The translations under genes were made by a program, and so were the position numbers. Of a stretch of DNA of 64,000 nucleotides, positions 32,981 through 41,643 are shown one piece after another (within the stretch, counting starts at the first letter, position 1; each line of letters begins with the position of its first letter). Source of the stretch: Flavobacteriales bacterium (lineage in GTDB: Bacteria > Bacteroidota > Bacteroidia > Flavobacteriales_F > PHOS-HE28). Location of the stretch: positions 1,550,001 through 1,614,000 of the forward strand of contig JADJQW010000002.1 in assembly GCA_016712535.1 (NCBI GenBank), read 5' to 3'. Under the pieces are notes generated by a model. The model saw only the letters and a list, made by a program, of their open reading frames with translations, was not told the origin of the DNA and ran no database searches.

Positions 32981-33874
32981 ATGTTCGAGGAATTGAAGCG
33001 GCAGTGGCGGAGCGGCGGGATGGTGATCCGCCTCGTGCTGGTGAATGCGTCCGTTTTCGTCGCGCTGCACCTGATCAACCTGCCGTTCTGGGCCATGCGC
33101 CAGCCGGGCCCGGATATCCTGGGCTGGCTCTGGAGCAGGAGCGACCTCAGTGCCTTGATGCTCCGCCCGTGGACGATGGTCACCTACATGTTCACGCACT
33201 GGGGATTCGGGCACATCTTCTTCAACCTGCTGCTGCTCTGGTTCATGGGGCGGATCTTCGAGGACCTGCTCGGCAGCAAGCGCGTGCTGGGCAATTACCT
33301 GCTCGGCGGCTTCAGCGGCCTGGCGCTCTACCTGATCGGCTACAACGTGCTGCCGGTGTACGCGGACCAGGTGGCGGGCAGCAGCATCCACGGCGCCTCG
33401 GCGTCCGTGATGGCGGTGCTCGTGGGCATCGCGGCTTACCGGCCCGACTATGAGGTGCGGCTGCTGCTCTTCGGCACGGTCCGGCTGAAGTGGATCGCGC
33501 TGGTGCTCTTCCTCATCGACCTCGTGAGCGTGCAGGAGAGCGCCAACAGCGGCGGCCACCTCGCGCACATCGGAGGCGCGCTCTATGGCTACGCGTCATC
33601 CATGGCCCTGAAGCGCAGGAGCGGTGCGATGGATTGGTCATTGGCCTTCGTGAACGGGCTTGAGCGCTTCTTCGGCCGGTTCAAGCGGAAGAGCGGCGCG
33701 CGCATGCGCGTGGAGAAGCCCTTCTCCGGCAAGCGCCGTAGCGATGCTGATTTCAACGCGGCGAAGCGCGACCACCAGGCGCGCATCGATGCCATCCTCG
33801 ACAAGATCAGCCGCAGCGGCTACGACAGCCTGAGCAAGGAGGAGAAGGATGTTCTCTTCAAGGCCGGGAAGTGA
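32981..33874 (+). CDS. Second rhomboid family protease, with GASA in place of GxSG
   Basis: This 297-aa protein has the rhomboid layout: MFTHWGFGHIFFNLLLLWFMG early, then SSIHGASASVMAVLVG carrying a serine (Ser140), and GGHLAHIGGALYGY with the histidine. The residue after the serine is Ala, not the usual Gly, which does not remove the nucleophile but departs from the motif. After the membrane core a soluble, basic C-terminal region of about 80 residues follows (FFGRFKRKSGARMRVEKPF, RIDAILDKISRSGYDSLSKEE), a tail known from Bacteroidota rhomboids. An AACTTTGC box just before the start suggests its own promoter as well. Confidence 0.92.
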   Translation: MFEELKRQWRSGGMVIRLVLVNASVFVALHLINLPFWAMRQPGPDILGWLWSRSDLSALMLRPWTMVTYMFTHWGFGHIFFNLLLLWFMGRIFEDLLGSKRVLGNYLLGGFSGLALYLIGYNVLPVYADQVAGSSIHGASASVMAVLVGIAAYRPDYEVRLLLFGTVRLKWIALVLFLIDLVSVQESANSGGHLAHIGGALYGYASSMALKRRSGAMDWSLAFVNGLERFFGRFKRKSGARMRVEKPFSGKRRSDADFNAAKRDHQARIDAILDKISRSGYDSLSKEEKDVLFKAGK

Positions 33875-33972
33875 ATTGGCTGAAGGTTGTTCTTTCGCTT
33901 CGCTCAGAATGAAAGGTTGATTCTTGAAGGTGATTCCGGTGCCGCGTCGATCCGAAGGGTCGACAACGATAA

Positions 33973-35127
33973 ATGAAACCCGCCGAGCACGAACCGAAGC
34001 CTGCCAAGCGCCCCTCGCGTTGGCACCTGCCTTTGTGGTGGGCGAACGGCATCGCGGTCGGGCTGCTGCTGCTCACCTACTTAGCGCCGCATGTCAGTCC
34101 GCATGCGTTCTGGCCCTTGGCCTTGCTGGCCTTCGCTTATCCGTTCCAGCTCCTGGCGCATGCGGGCTTCCTGGTGTACTGGCTGCTCTTCCGCCGTAAG
34201 CGCATGCTGCTCTCCGGCTTGGCGCTGCTGATCGGCTACGGGCATCTCGCGGACCACATGCAACTCGCCGGGAGCGCTGCGCCGCCAACTGAGGAACTCG
34301 GCGAGCCGGTGAAGCTGCTCAGTTGGAACGTGCGCCTCTTCGACCTTTACAACTGGGACGACAACGAGCGCACGCGCGATGCCATCTTCGATGCGCTGGC
34401 CCGTGAGGACGCCGGCATCCTCTGCCTGCAGGAGTTCTTCCACAGCACCGACAAGCGCTACTTCCGCACACGGGATGCGATCATGCATGAACTCGGCTGC
34501 CGTTCGGAGCACATGGCCTGGACGCACACTGCCCGTTACGACCAGCACTACGGCATCGCCACCTTCAGCAAGCATCCGATCACGAGGCGAGGCCGCGTGC
34601 ACTTCGGCCGGAAGACGAACAACATCTGCATCTGGAGCGACATCAAGCTGGGGACCGACACCATTCGGGTCTTCAATGCGCACCTGGCCAGCTTGCACTT
34701 CGGCGACGCCGATTACGATTTCCTCGATTCGCTCGGGCATGATCCGAGCACGGAGCTCCTGAAGCAGCACGGCGGACGCATCGCTGGGCTGCTGCGGAGC
34801 GGATTGGTTCGGCGCGCATCCGAAGCGGCCCGGATCGACAGCGCCATGCGCGCCAGCCCGCATCCGGTGGTCTTCTGCGGCGACATCAACGATGTGCCCA
34901 TGAGCTATGCCTACCAGCTGCTTCGCGGTGATAAGCGCGATGCCTTCGTGGAGAGCGGCAGCGGCCTGGGCGGCACCTACATCGGCAGATTGCCCAAGCT
35001 CCGCATCGATCACATCCTGCACGATGAGGCCATTGAGTCGTGGGACTTCCAACGGCTGCCTGAGGAATTGAGCGATCACCATGGGCTCTCAGTGATGGTA
35101 GCGGTGAAGCGGGAATCGAACGATTGA
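33973..35127 (+). CDS. Membrane-anchored endonuclease/exonuclease/phosphatase (EEP) family protein
   Basis: This 384-aa protein has three N-terminal membrane segments (LPLWWANGIAVGLLLLTYLA, FWPLALLAFAYPFQLLAHAG, MLLSGLALLIGY) followed by an EEP catalytic domain. The domain shows LLSWNVRLFD (Asn metal ligand), ILCLQEFF (Glu ligand), FNAHLAS, FCGDINDVPMSYAYQ, RIDHILH and the final SDHHGLSV. EEP enzymes hydrolyse phosphodiesters in nucleic acids, sphingomyelin or inositol phosphates; this membrane-bound form's substrate is unknown. It follows the mutL-rhomboid cluster on the same strand after about 100 bp. Confidence 0.93.
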   Translation: MKPAEHEPKPAKRPSRWHLPLWWANGIAVGLLLLTYLAPHVSPHAFWPLALLAFAYPFQLLAHAGFLVYWLLFRRKRMLLSGLALLIGYGHLADHMQLAGSAAPPTEELGEPVKLLSWNVRLFDLYNWDDNERTRDAIFDALAREDAGILCLQEFFHSTDKRYFRTRDAIMHELGCRSEHMAWTHTARYDQHYGIATFSKHPITRRGRVHFGRKTNNICIWSDIKLGTDTIRVFNAHLASLHFGDADYDFLDSLGHDPSTELLKQHGGRIAGLLRSGLVRRASEAARIDSAMRASPHPVVFCGDINDVPMSYAYQLLRGDKRDAFVESGSGLGGTYIGRLPKLRIDHILHDEAIESWDFQRLPEELSDHHGLSVMVAVKRESND

Positions 35128-35194
35128 CCGTTGAAGGTGTATCGCAGCAATGCAAGGCGCATCCATGCGTTAGCGAACCAATCACCCCGGACCC

Positions 35195-36196
35195 ATGAAG
35201 CTTCCCACCGCCATTCTCGCATTGATCGCGCTGATCGTCTTCTTTCCCGCATGCCAGCGCGCCCCGGATTCCGAATCAGCTAGCGTACCGGAGCATGAAA
35301 GCGCGCTCGAAGAAGAGAAGGCTGCAGGGGAGGCCAGTTCACGTTCCCTCAGTTTCGTCAGCAACGGATTTGCGGACATGTCCGTTGCCGCTGCCGCGGA
35401 TTCTACCCCGCGCTACATGTCGTCGAGCGCCGCGCGAACCAATGGCGACACCACGCGCCGCTTCATCCGCACCGCCGATCTCAAGTTCAGGGTGAAGGAT
35501 GTGGTGCAGGCCACGTATTCGATCGAGGACATCATTGCTGCGCAAGGCGGCCATGTGGAGCATGCGCACCTCACCACGCGCGTCGATCAGCGCTACACCA
35601 TGCCTGTTAGCGAGGACAGCCTGTTGGAGACCACACGCTTCACCGTGGTGAGCAACTCGGTGCTGCGCGTTCCTGTGGGACGCCTCGACACCACCCTGAA
35701 GATGCTTGCGCGCTTCGTTGATTTCCTGGATCACCGCACCGTGAAGGCGGAGGATGTGCGCCCGCTGATGCTCGCGAACCTATTGGAGCAGCGCCGCATC
35801 GCACGCTACAACGGCAGGGTGGAGAAGGCCATCGATGAGCAGGGCAAGCGGCTGAAGGAGACCAGCGCCACGGAAGAGCAACTGCTGAACCGGCAGGAGC
35901 AGGCCGACCGCGCTCTGCTGAGCAGCATGAGCCTGCAGGACCGGATCGACTACAGTACGATCACGCTCGAGATCTACCAACGGCAGAGCGTGCGTCAGGA
36001 GCTGCTCGCCAAAGAGCACGGCGTGGAACGGTACGAGCCGGGCTTCCTCACCAAGCTGGGCAAGGCCGTGGCGAACGGCTGGCGGATGCTGCTGCGCTTC
36101 TTCCTGCTGGTGGCCGGCAATTGGAGCGTGATCCTGCTCGCGGCGATCGCTTTCGTCCTCATGCGGCGCTGGCTCCGCAAGCGGCCGCAGGGATGA
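35195..36196 (+). CDS. DUF4349 lipoprotein with coiled coil and C-terminal membrane helix
   Basis: This 333-aa protein has a lipoprotein signal ending VFFPACQRA. After a low-complexity stretch, residues 85-175 match the DUF4349 opening (RRFIRTADLKFRVKDVVQAT, YSIEDIIAAQGGHVEHAHL, VLRVPVGRLDTTLKMLARF). A coiled coil follows (RYNGRVEKAIDEQGKRLKET, EEQLLNRQEQADRALLSSM), then DRIDYSTITLEIYQR and a C-terminal transmembrane helix (WSVILLAAIAFVLMRRWL). The family's function is not established; the architecture suggests a cell-envelope role. Confidence 0.88.
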   Translation: MKLPTAILALIALIVFFPACQRAPDSESASVPEHESALEEEKAAGEASSRSLSFVSNGFADMSVAAAADSTPRYMSSSAARTNGDTTRRFIRTADLKFRVKDVVQATYSIEDIIAAQGGHVEHAHLTTRVDQRYTMPVSEDSLLETTRFTVVSNSVLRVPVGRLDTTLKMLARFVDFLDHRTVKAEDVRPLMLANLLEQRRIARYNGRVEKAIDEQGKRLKETSATEEQLLNRQEQADRALLSSMSLQDRIDYSTITLEIYQRQSVRQELLAKEHGVERYEPGFLTKLGKAVANGWRMLLRFFLLVAGNWSVILLAAIAFVLMRRWLRKRPQG

Positions 36197-36239
36197 GCGC
36201 CCGCCGGTACGGCGTAGATTCGGGCGCGAATCAAGTGCC

Positions 36240-38678
36240 ATGACAGCAAGACTCACGCTCGCCTGTTCCACGCTCTTCCTTTCCTGCGCCACCGCCCTGG
36301 CCCAGCCCCGCATCCACGGCTGCCTGGTGCTGCGCGATGGAGCCGCTCCGCCTCGTCCGCAGGCGCTCACGCCCGATGAGCGCGACCTGATCGATGAGAC
36401 GATCGCGCGCAGCGACACCTTCGACATCCTGCACTACGACATCAGCCTCGATGTCACCGATTACACCGGGCAGGCGATCACGGCCTCCACCACCGTCACC
36501 TATGCCGCGCGCATGCCGGGCCAAACAGGCATCCGCTTCGACCTTGTGGCGCTCACGGTGGACTCCGTGATCGGCGCCAATGGCCCGCTCGCCTTCACGC
36601 ACGACGGCCAATTCCTGGATGTGCAGCTTGAGGATGAGCCAACGGTGGGCGAGGAGCAGCAGCTCACCGTGCATTACCACGGGCAGCCCATCGGCGACCC
36701 TAGCTGGGGCGGCTTCTACTTCGCCAGCAACTACATCTACAACCTGGGCATCGGCCTCACCACGGTGCCGCCCAACTTCGGCAAGGTGTGGTACCCCTGC
36801 TTCGACAGCTTCATGGAGCGCGCGGCGTACACCTTCCATGTGAAGAGCGCGGGTGGGCGCTGGCTGCTGGGACAAGGCGATTTCATCGGTGAGGTGCAGC
36901 TCGGCGGCGATACCGTGATCCGCAGCTACGAACTGCCGCATGCGATCCCCACGCACGTGAGCGCCATCGCCGTTGCCAATTACGCCGAGAACAACTACAC
37001 GCACTCCGGCGCGTACGGCGACATCCCAGTGTCGCTCCGTGCCAAGCCCACGCAGCTCAGCGCCATGGTGGGCAAGTTCGGCGACCTGGGCGGGTGCATC
37101 GATGCGCTCGAGCATTGGTACGGACCGTACCCGTATGGCCGGATCGGCTATGTGCTCACCACCGATGGCGCCTTGGAGATCGTCACCAACATCGCTTACC
37201 CGGACTTCATGCCGGGGCAGCCCGTGGGACAGAACCGAGACCTCTATGCCCATGAGCTGGGACACCATTGGTGGGGCGATAAGGTGACACCGCGCGTGCA
37301 CAACCATATGTGGCTGAAGGAAGGTCCGGCTGAGTACAGCGGCCATCTCTTCGAGGAATGGCTCAACGGACGTGAGGCCATGGTGAACAAGGTGAAGGAT
37401 AACCTGCTCGACATCCTCACCACTGCGCACGGCGATGATGACGGCTTCCAAGCGCTTTCGCCCATGCCCGATGAGCACATCTACGGCACGCATACCTACT
37501 ACAAGGGCGCTGCAGTGATGCACAACCTGCGCGGCTACCTCGGTGACACGCTCTTCCGCGAGGCCATGCGCGAATCGCAGATGCGCCTGGCCGATACCGT
37601 GATCACGCCCGAGATGTGGCGCGATACCATGGAGCTGATCACCGGCCGCGACCTGCATCCCTTCTTCGACGATTGGGTCTTCAGCCCCGGCTATTCGGTC
37701 TTCGAGGTGAGGTCGTTCACCGCGCAGGAAGGCGACATGAACTGGTTGGTCGATCTGCGCATCGGTCAGAAGCTCTATGGAACCACGGGGCTGCATGGCG
37801 AGACCCCGCTCGACCTCACCCTGATCGGCGCCGATGGGCAGACCCACGAATCGCCCATCACCGCGAGCGGACTGCTCACGGAAGTCTCGGTCAGCTGCCC
37901 CTTCGAGCCGGTGATGGCCGTGCTCAACCGCTACCAGCGCTTGAATCAGGCGCGCATGGACCACGAGATCAGCGTGGTGCCGGGCGTGGCTTTCTCCAGC
38001 GCCTTGCCGCGGGTGGAGTTCCGGCTGTACGCCACCGCGCTCACCGACACGACGCTCGTCCGGGTGGATCACATCTGGAGCGGAGCCGATGAGGACCTCG
38101 GCTGGAGCATCGCCCAAGTGAGCGGCACGCACTACTGGAACGTCGATGGCCTTTGGCCCGAAGGAACAGTGCTGCGCGCGCGCTTCATGTACCTGGGATC
38201 AACGCCGGGCCAGTTCGATCAAGCGCTGATCAATGGCGACGAGACGGGCATGGTGATGGTGTGGCGGCCCAACGCCGACGTGCCATGGCAGATCCATCCC
38301 GACCAAGTGCTCACAGCAGGCAGCACCACCAACGGCACCGGCTGGATCGATGTGAACACGCTTTACAAGGGCCAGTATGCCTTCGCGAAGGCCAGCGGTT
38401 TCATCGGTGTGCAAGAGCACGCGAGCGATCCGGCATTCGCGGTCTTCCCGGTGCCTGCGGATGAGGCCATCACGGTGCGGCTCAGCGAGCCGGCGCACGG
38501 TGCGTTGCAGCTGAAGGTGCTCGATGCGCAAGGCAAGCTCGTGATGCATGCCGTGCGCCGAACAGCGGCAGAGCTGCGGATCGATACGAGCGCCCTGCCC
38601 CCTGGCGCTTATACGCTGCAGGCGGCCATGCTTGAGGGCGAAGTGCTCGGCGCGCGCAGCTTCCATGTTGCCCGCTGA
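36240..38678 (+). CDS. Secreted M1-family metallopeptidase with T9SS sorting domain
   Basis: This 812-aa protein begins with a signal peptide (MTARLTLACSTLFLSCATALAQ). The aminopeptidase N-like beta domain opens HYDISLDVTDYTGQAITAST. The zinc site is HELGHHWWG (His338, Glu339, His342) with the third ligand Glu361 in WLKEGPAEY, spaced as HEXXH-x18-E. The usual exopeptidase GAMEN motif is not seen; the equivalent region reads GALEIVTN. The C-terminus is a type A sorting domain (FAVFPVPADEAITVR, KVLDAQGKLVM, LPPGAYTLQA). It is an extracellular or surface peptidase. The 3' end overlaps the next gene by 14 bp. Confidence 0.95.
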   Translation: MTARLTLACSTLFLSCATALAQPRIHGCLVLRDGAAPPRPQALTPDERDLIDETIARSDTFDILHYDISLDVTDYTGQAITASTTVTYAARMPGQTGIRFDLVALTVDSVIGANGPLAFTHDGQFLDVQLEDEPTVGEEQQLTVHYHGQPIGDPSWGGFYFASNYIYNLGIGLTTVPPNFGKVWYPCFDSFMERAAYTFHVKSAGGRWLLGQGDFIGEVQLGGDTVIRSYELPHAIPTHVSAIAVANYAENNYTHSGAYGDIPVSLRAKPTQLSAMVGKFGDLGGCIDALEHWYGPYPYGRIGYVLTTDGALEIVTNIAYPDFMPGQPVGQNRDLYAHELGHHWWGDKVTPRVHNHMWLKEGPAEYSGHLFEEWLNGREAMVNKVKDNLLDILTTAHGDDDGFQALSPMPDEHIYGTHTYYKGAAVMHNLRGYLGDTLFREAMRESQMRLADTVITPEMWRDTMELITGRDLHPFFDDWVFSPGYSVFEVRSFTAQEGDMNWLVDLRIGQKLYGTTGLHGETPLDLTLIGADGQTHESPITASGLLTEVSVSCPFEPVMAVLNRYQRLNQARMDHEISVVPGVAFSSALPRVEFRLYATALTDTTLVRVDHIWSGADEDLGWSIAQVSGTHYWNVDGLWPEGTVLRARFMYLGSTPGQFDQALINGDETGMVMVWRPNADVPWQIHPDQVLTAGSTTNGTGWIDVNTLYKGQYAFAKASGFIGVQEHASDPAFAVFPVPADEAITVRLSEPAHGALQLKVLDAQGKLVMHAVRRTAAELRIDTSALPPGAYTLQAAMLEGEVLGARSFHVAR

Positions 38679-39723
38679 GGAGCCTTTCGTTGGCGCAGGG
38701 CTGAAGAAGCTCCTCTATCCCGTCAGCGCTGGATTGCGAGCCTACTTGGAGCATGGTGGACGGGCGGGTGGATTGCCGATCGCCTATGGCGACCTGATGC
38801 GCCATGATGGCGTGCTGCCCAGGCGCGGTCCCGATGGCGAGGACACCTTGTGGCAGACCGTGCTCTATCGTCCGGCCGACCGGGACGAACTGGATCAGAG
38901 CCTGGTGGAGACCTACCAGCGGCTCGTCGCCGACGGGCGGCGCATCGAGCATTTGCGGATCGGCGGGGTGGACCTCTGCCCGTATGGCAATTCGCAGCCC
39001 TTCCGGGTGAAGGTGATCAACCAGATCAATGACAACCACGACTACTTCTACGTGAAGCGCACCGATGCCAATCGCGTGTACGGACTGGAGCTCGAGCACC
39101 TGCTCTCGCCATATCGCATCAGCTATCTGGTGGAGGGGGCCACACTGGTTGAGGAGCACATCATCGGCGTGCCGGGCGATGCCTTCATCGCCGATCCCGC
39201 GCGCTATGGCGGCAAGCTGAACAGCGTGCGCCTGTGCAAGGAGTTCGTGAAGTTCAACGAGCGCTGCTTCGTGCGGCTGCTGGGCGATATGCGCGCCTAC
39301 AACTTCGTGGTGGATGCCATCCACGACGTGGACCAGGTGCAGTACCGCTTCCGCGCCATCGACCTCGACCAGCAGAGCCACGACGGCCGCTTGCGCGGCT
39401 ACCTGCCCCAGTTCTACAAGGAGAACCTGCCCTATGTGCAGCTCGCGCAGCAAGCCATCGGCGCTGCCACCGCCGCGCAGTACCGGAATGAGGAACGCGC
39501 GCTCATGCGTAAACGGGCTCGGTTGGCAGAAGGCCGGTTGAACGCCTTGATCGCCGCCATGAAGGCGGATGCGATCGCACCGGAGGAGAATGTCCGGCAG
39601 CTCGCCGATGAATTGGCCGCGCACCACCGTGATGCGGCATACAAGGGCCTGCCCACCATGGGCCACCTGCTCGAGCGCCACCTGTACCAGTGCCTCTTCG
39701 ACCCCGCGGCCGGCGACGAGTAA
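38665..39723 (+). CDS. Uncharacterised protein, possible protein-kinase-like fold
   Basis: This 352-aa protein starts at ATG 38665, overlapping the M1 peptidase gene by 14 bp. It has no signal peptide, so it is probably cytoplasmic. I do not recognise a named family. The order of motifs resembles a kinase-like fold: a strand with Lys (YFYVKRTDAN), a helix (YGLELEHLLSP), a hinge-like strand (YLVEGATLVEEHIIGVPGD), a loop GDMRAYNFVV reminiscent of the D-x4-N catalytic loop, and RAIDLDQQS similar to the metal-binding Asp segment of HipA/aminoglycoside kinases. The C-terminal third is helical. This is inference from motif order only. Confidence 0.75.
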   Translation: MLPAEEPFVGAGLKKLLYPVSAGLRAYLEHGGRAGGLPIAYGDLMRHDGVLPRRGPDGEDTLWQTVLYRPADRDELDQSLVETYQRLVADGRRIEHLRIGGVDLCPYGNSQPFRVKVINQINDNHDYFYVKRTDANRVYGLELEHLLSPYRISYLVEGATLVEEHIIGVPGDAFIADPARYGGKLNSVRLCKEFVKFNERCFVRLLGDMRAYNFVVDAIHDVDQVQYRFRAIDLDQQSHDGRLRGYLPQFYKENLPYVQLAQQAIGAATAAQYRNEERALMRKRARLAEGRLNALIAAMKADAIAPEENVRQLADELAAHHRDAAYKGLPTMGHLLERHLYQCLFDPAAGDE

Positions 39724-39814
39724 GGGCGGAAGCCCGCCGGGCATGAACCTTCGGCCGATTGATGCCGTAGGAGCGCCCCGACCGCCGGGTACCGGTGTGC
39801 GAAAACGCTCCATC

Positions 39815-40555
39815 ATGGCTCTGAACCGACTCTTCCTTGCTGCCCTTCTCGCGTTGTCCTCACAGGCATACGGGCAGCAGTACCGAATCGAGTACCGCTG
39901 GCTGAATTTCCCGTGCAGCGAGATCCTGAACTGCGACGCCGGCTGCAGCGCATGCAACATCCCCGATGCCTTGGGCGGTGCGCTCATCGGAACCAATGCG
40001 GCTTGGATCGGCGTGCAGACCTGCCCGTTGCCGGTGACGGTTGCGGATAATGCCATCTTCACGGCAGGCTGGCCGGTGCAGCCCGGACCCGACCATAGCG
40101 TGGTCTTCAACGTGATTGCCACGGCCCCGGTGCGCATCGACAGCATACGTTTCCGTCACGCCATCTATCAGGACGGGCCGCAGCGCGTCAAGGTGCTCTA
40201 CACCGGCGACGTTGCCCAGCCCTTGCAAGAGGTAGCCGATGCCCAAGTGCCCACCGCATGGACCGATGTGACCTTGACCGGCCTCGGCGATGTGGTGATC
40301 CCGGAGGGCAATCCCTTCGGCACCCTGCAGATCCGATTCCAGCCTTATGAGGGCGGCAGCGGCGGCTGGGCGATTGATGAGCTCATCCTCTCCGCAAGTC
40401 CCTTGCAGAACGCTCAGACCGGCATCGCCGAGGTGCACCAACGTGCTCCTTCCGTGCGCGGTCCGCTTTACGATGTGATGGGCCGCCCGGTGGGCAATGA
40501 GCGCGCCCCGGGACTTTATCAGCAACAAGGCCGACGCATCGTACAGGTGGATTGA
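39815..40555 (+). CDS. Secreted protein with short T9SS-type C-terminus
   Basis: This 246-aa protein uses ATG 39815 (MALNRLFLAALLALSSQAYG, signal peptide); upstream in-frame ATGs lie inside the previous gene's 3' region. The mature part has many cysteines (FPCSEILNCDAGCSACN) and a beta-rich lectin-like region (VVFNVIATAPVRIDSIRFRHA, GTLQIRFQPYEGGSGGWAIDEL). The C-terminus (GPLYDVMGRPVGNERAPGLY then IVQVD) is a shortened type A sorting domain lacking the usual N-terminal PNP segment. Function unknown; surface or secreted. Confidence 0.8.
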   Translation: MALNRLFLAALLALSSQAYGQQYRIEYRWLNFPCSEILNCDAGCSACNIPDALGGALIGTNAAWIGVQTCPLPVTVADNAIFTAGWPVQPGPDHSVVFNVIATAPVRIDSIRFRHAIYQDGPQRVKVLYTGDVAQPLQEVADAQVPTAWTDVTLTGLGDVVIPEGNPFGTLQIRFQPYEGGSGGWAIDELILSASPLQNAQTGIAEVHQRAPSVRGPLYDVMGRPVGNERAPGLYQQQGRRIVQVD

Positions 40556-40573
40556 TCCCGATAACCAATTGCT

Positions 40574-40606
40574 CGGACGCCGATGGTTGATCGCCATCGG
40601 CGTCCG
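40574..40606. terminator. Bidirectional terminator hairpin
   Basis: Arms CGGACGCCGATGG (40574-40586) and its exact complement at 40594-40606 flank a 7-nt loop. The hairpin sits in the 56 bp between convergent genes ending at 40555 and 40612 and probably terminates both. Confidence 0.75.
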
Positions 40607-40611
40607 TATTG

Positions 40612-41091
40612 TCAGCGGATCACGATACCGCGATCTTGCCCATCCAACTCGATAAGGAAGGAGTGGAGCGTTGTGCTAGGGAGGACTGTGGTATCTCCGC
40701 TTAGAATGATCAACAGCCGGTCGAGGTCGGCGAAGCATTCGGGAACGCACATCCAAGGATTCACCTCCCTGCCGGTGCGTAGCGCGGCGCCGGCCGGAAT
40801 GGTCACCGTTACGCGCGTCAATCCGGCCCGCTCTATCGCGCCAATGGGCATTTCGTCGCCGATGGAATTGCGCTTCGCGTCGAACGCATGCAAAGTGGGG
40901 GAGTCGGAGAAGAGCCTGTTGTATCCATGCTCATAGCGACGTGAGTAGGAGACGATGATGTCCGCGCCGGACGCGTTGCATACATAGAAGGATGCGATGT
41001 ATGAGCAACTGTTGAGGCTGACGGTGAGCGGGACCAGCCACGCGAGCTTGAAAACCGACGTTGATCCAGTGCGCACTGGACTTCGGTTCAT
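40612..41091 (-). CDS. Hypothetical lipoprotein
   Basis: This 159-aa protein starts at the ATG at 41089-41091, which overlaps the stop of the upstream rhodanese gene as ATGA. The N-terminus MNRSPVRTGSTSVFKLAWLV leads into a hydrophobic stretch ending VSLNSCSYIAS, a plausible lipobox (LNSC). The rest is a small beta-rich domain (FYVCNASGADIIVSYSR, LTRVTVTIPAGAALRTG, IILSGDTTVL). No known family recognised. Translational coupling suggests it works with, or in the same compartment as, the rhodanese-like protein. Confidence 0.75.
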   Translation of the reverse strand: MNRSPVRTGSTSVFKLAWLVPLTVSLNSCSYIASFYVCNASGADIIVSYSRRYEHGYNRLFSDSPTLHAFDAKRNSIGDEMPIGAIERAGLTRVTVTIPAGAALRTGREVNPWMCVPECFADLDRLLIILSGDTTVLPSTTLHSFLIELDGQDRGIVIR

Positions 41092-41480
41092 GGTTCGGTC
41101 CTCAATCCAGCATCCTGCCAGCCGGTGATCCCGGCCGGCATGCAATGCACCTTCGTGTACCCTAGGCTAATGGCCGATTCCGCCGCCATGCGCGCAGCCG
41201 GGCATTCGGGGCTCCAGCAATAGAACACGATGGGCTGCGCCCTGTCGGCCGGAAGCTGGTCGGCTTTGATGGCATCGTACACGAGAAGCTTGGCGCCGGG
41301 AAGGTGCGCATCCGCATACGTGAAATCCTCGTTCACATCGGCGAGGAAGACCGTGCCCCGGAGCATGGCGAGCACTTCCTCCGGGGTGACTTCGATCACT
41401 GCCCACGCTGTTAGGCCATCGGACTGGGCAGAGCACAGGGAGGCCATGACGGCGAATAGTGCGGCGGTGCCGATGCGCAT
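41088..41480 (-). CDS. Periplasmic rhodanese-like protein
   Basis: This 130-aa protein starts at the ATG at 41478-41480 with a signal peptide (MRIGTAALFAVMASLCSAQ). A rhodanese domain follows: VLAMLRGTVFLADVNEDFTYADAHLPGA in segments, then IVFYCWSPECPAARMAAESA with the presumed active-site cysteine in YCWSPEC, and a C-terminal GYTKVHCMPAGITGW. Rhodaneses move sulfane sulfur; the larger CWSPECPAA loop and the export signal suggest a periplasmic role. Target unknown. It forms a two-gene operon with the downstream lipoprotein (4-bp overlap). Confidence 0.88.
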   Translation of the reverse strand: MRIGTAALFAVMASLCSAQSDGLTAWAVIEVTPEEVLAMLRGTVFLADVNEDFTYADAHLPGAKLLVYDAIKADQLPADRAQPIVFYCWSPECPAARMAAESAISLGYTKVHCMPAGITGWQDAGLRTEP

Positions 41481-41643
41481 GGTGCCCAAAGCTGCTGAAA
41501 GATTCCGATCCTGCAAGCCTGCACCGCATGGGCGGTCCGGCGCAACCAATCGCTTCATCAGACAAAGGCCCTTGCTCCGATGCCAGGCTTCCGCCTACTT
41601 TCGGTGGCCTGTTCGCAGTTGTTCAGGTCCAACCGCAAATACC

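Noticed and set aside
31727..33568. 613-aa open frame antisense to mutL and the rhomboids
   Set aside because: It covers three convincing rightward genes, has shadow-like composition, and no recognisable motif.
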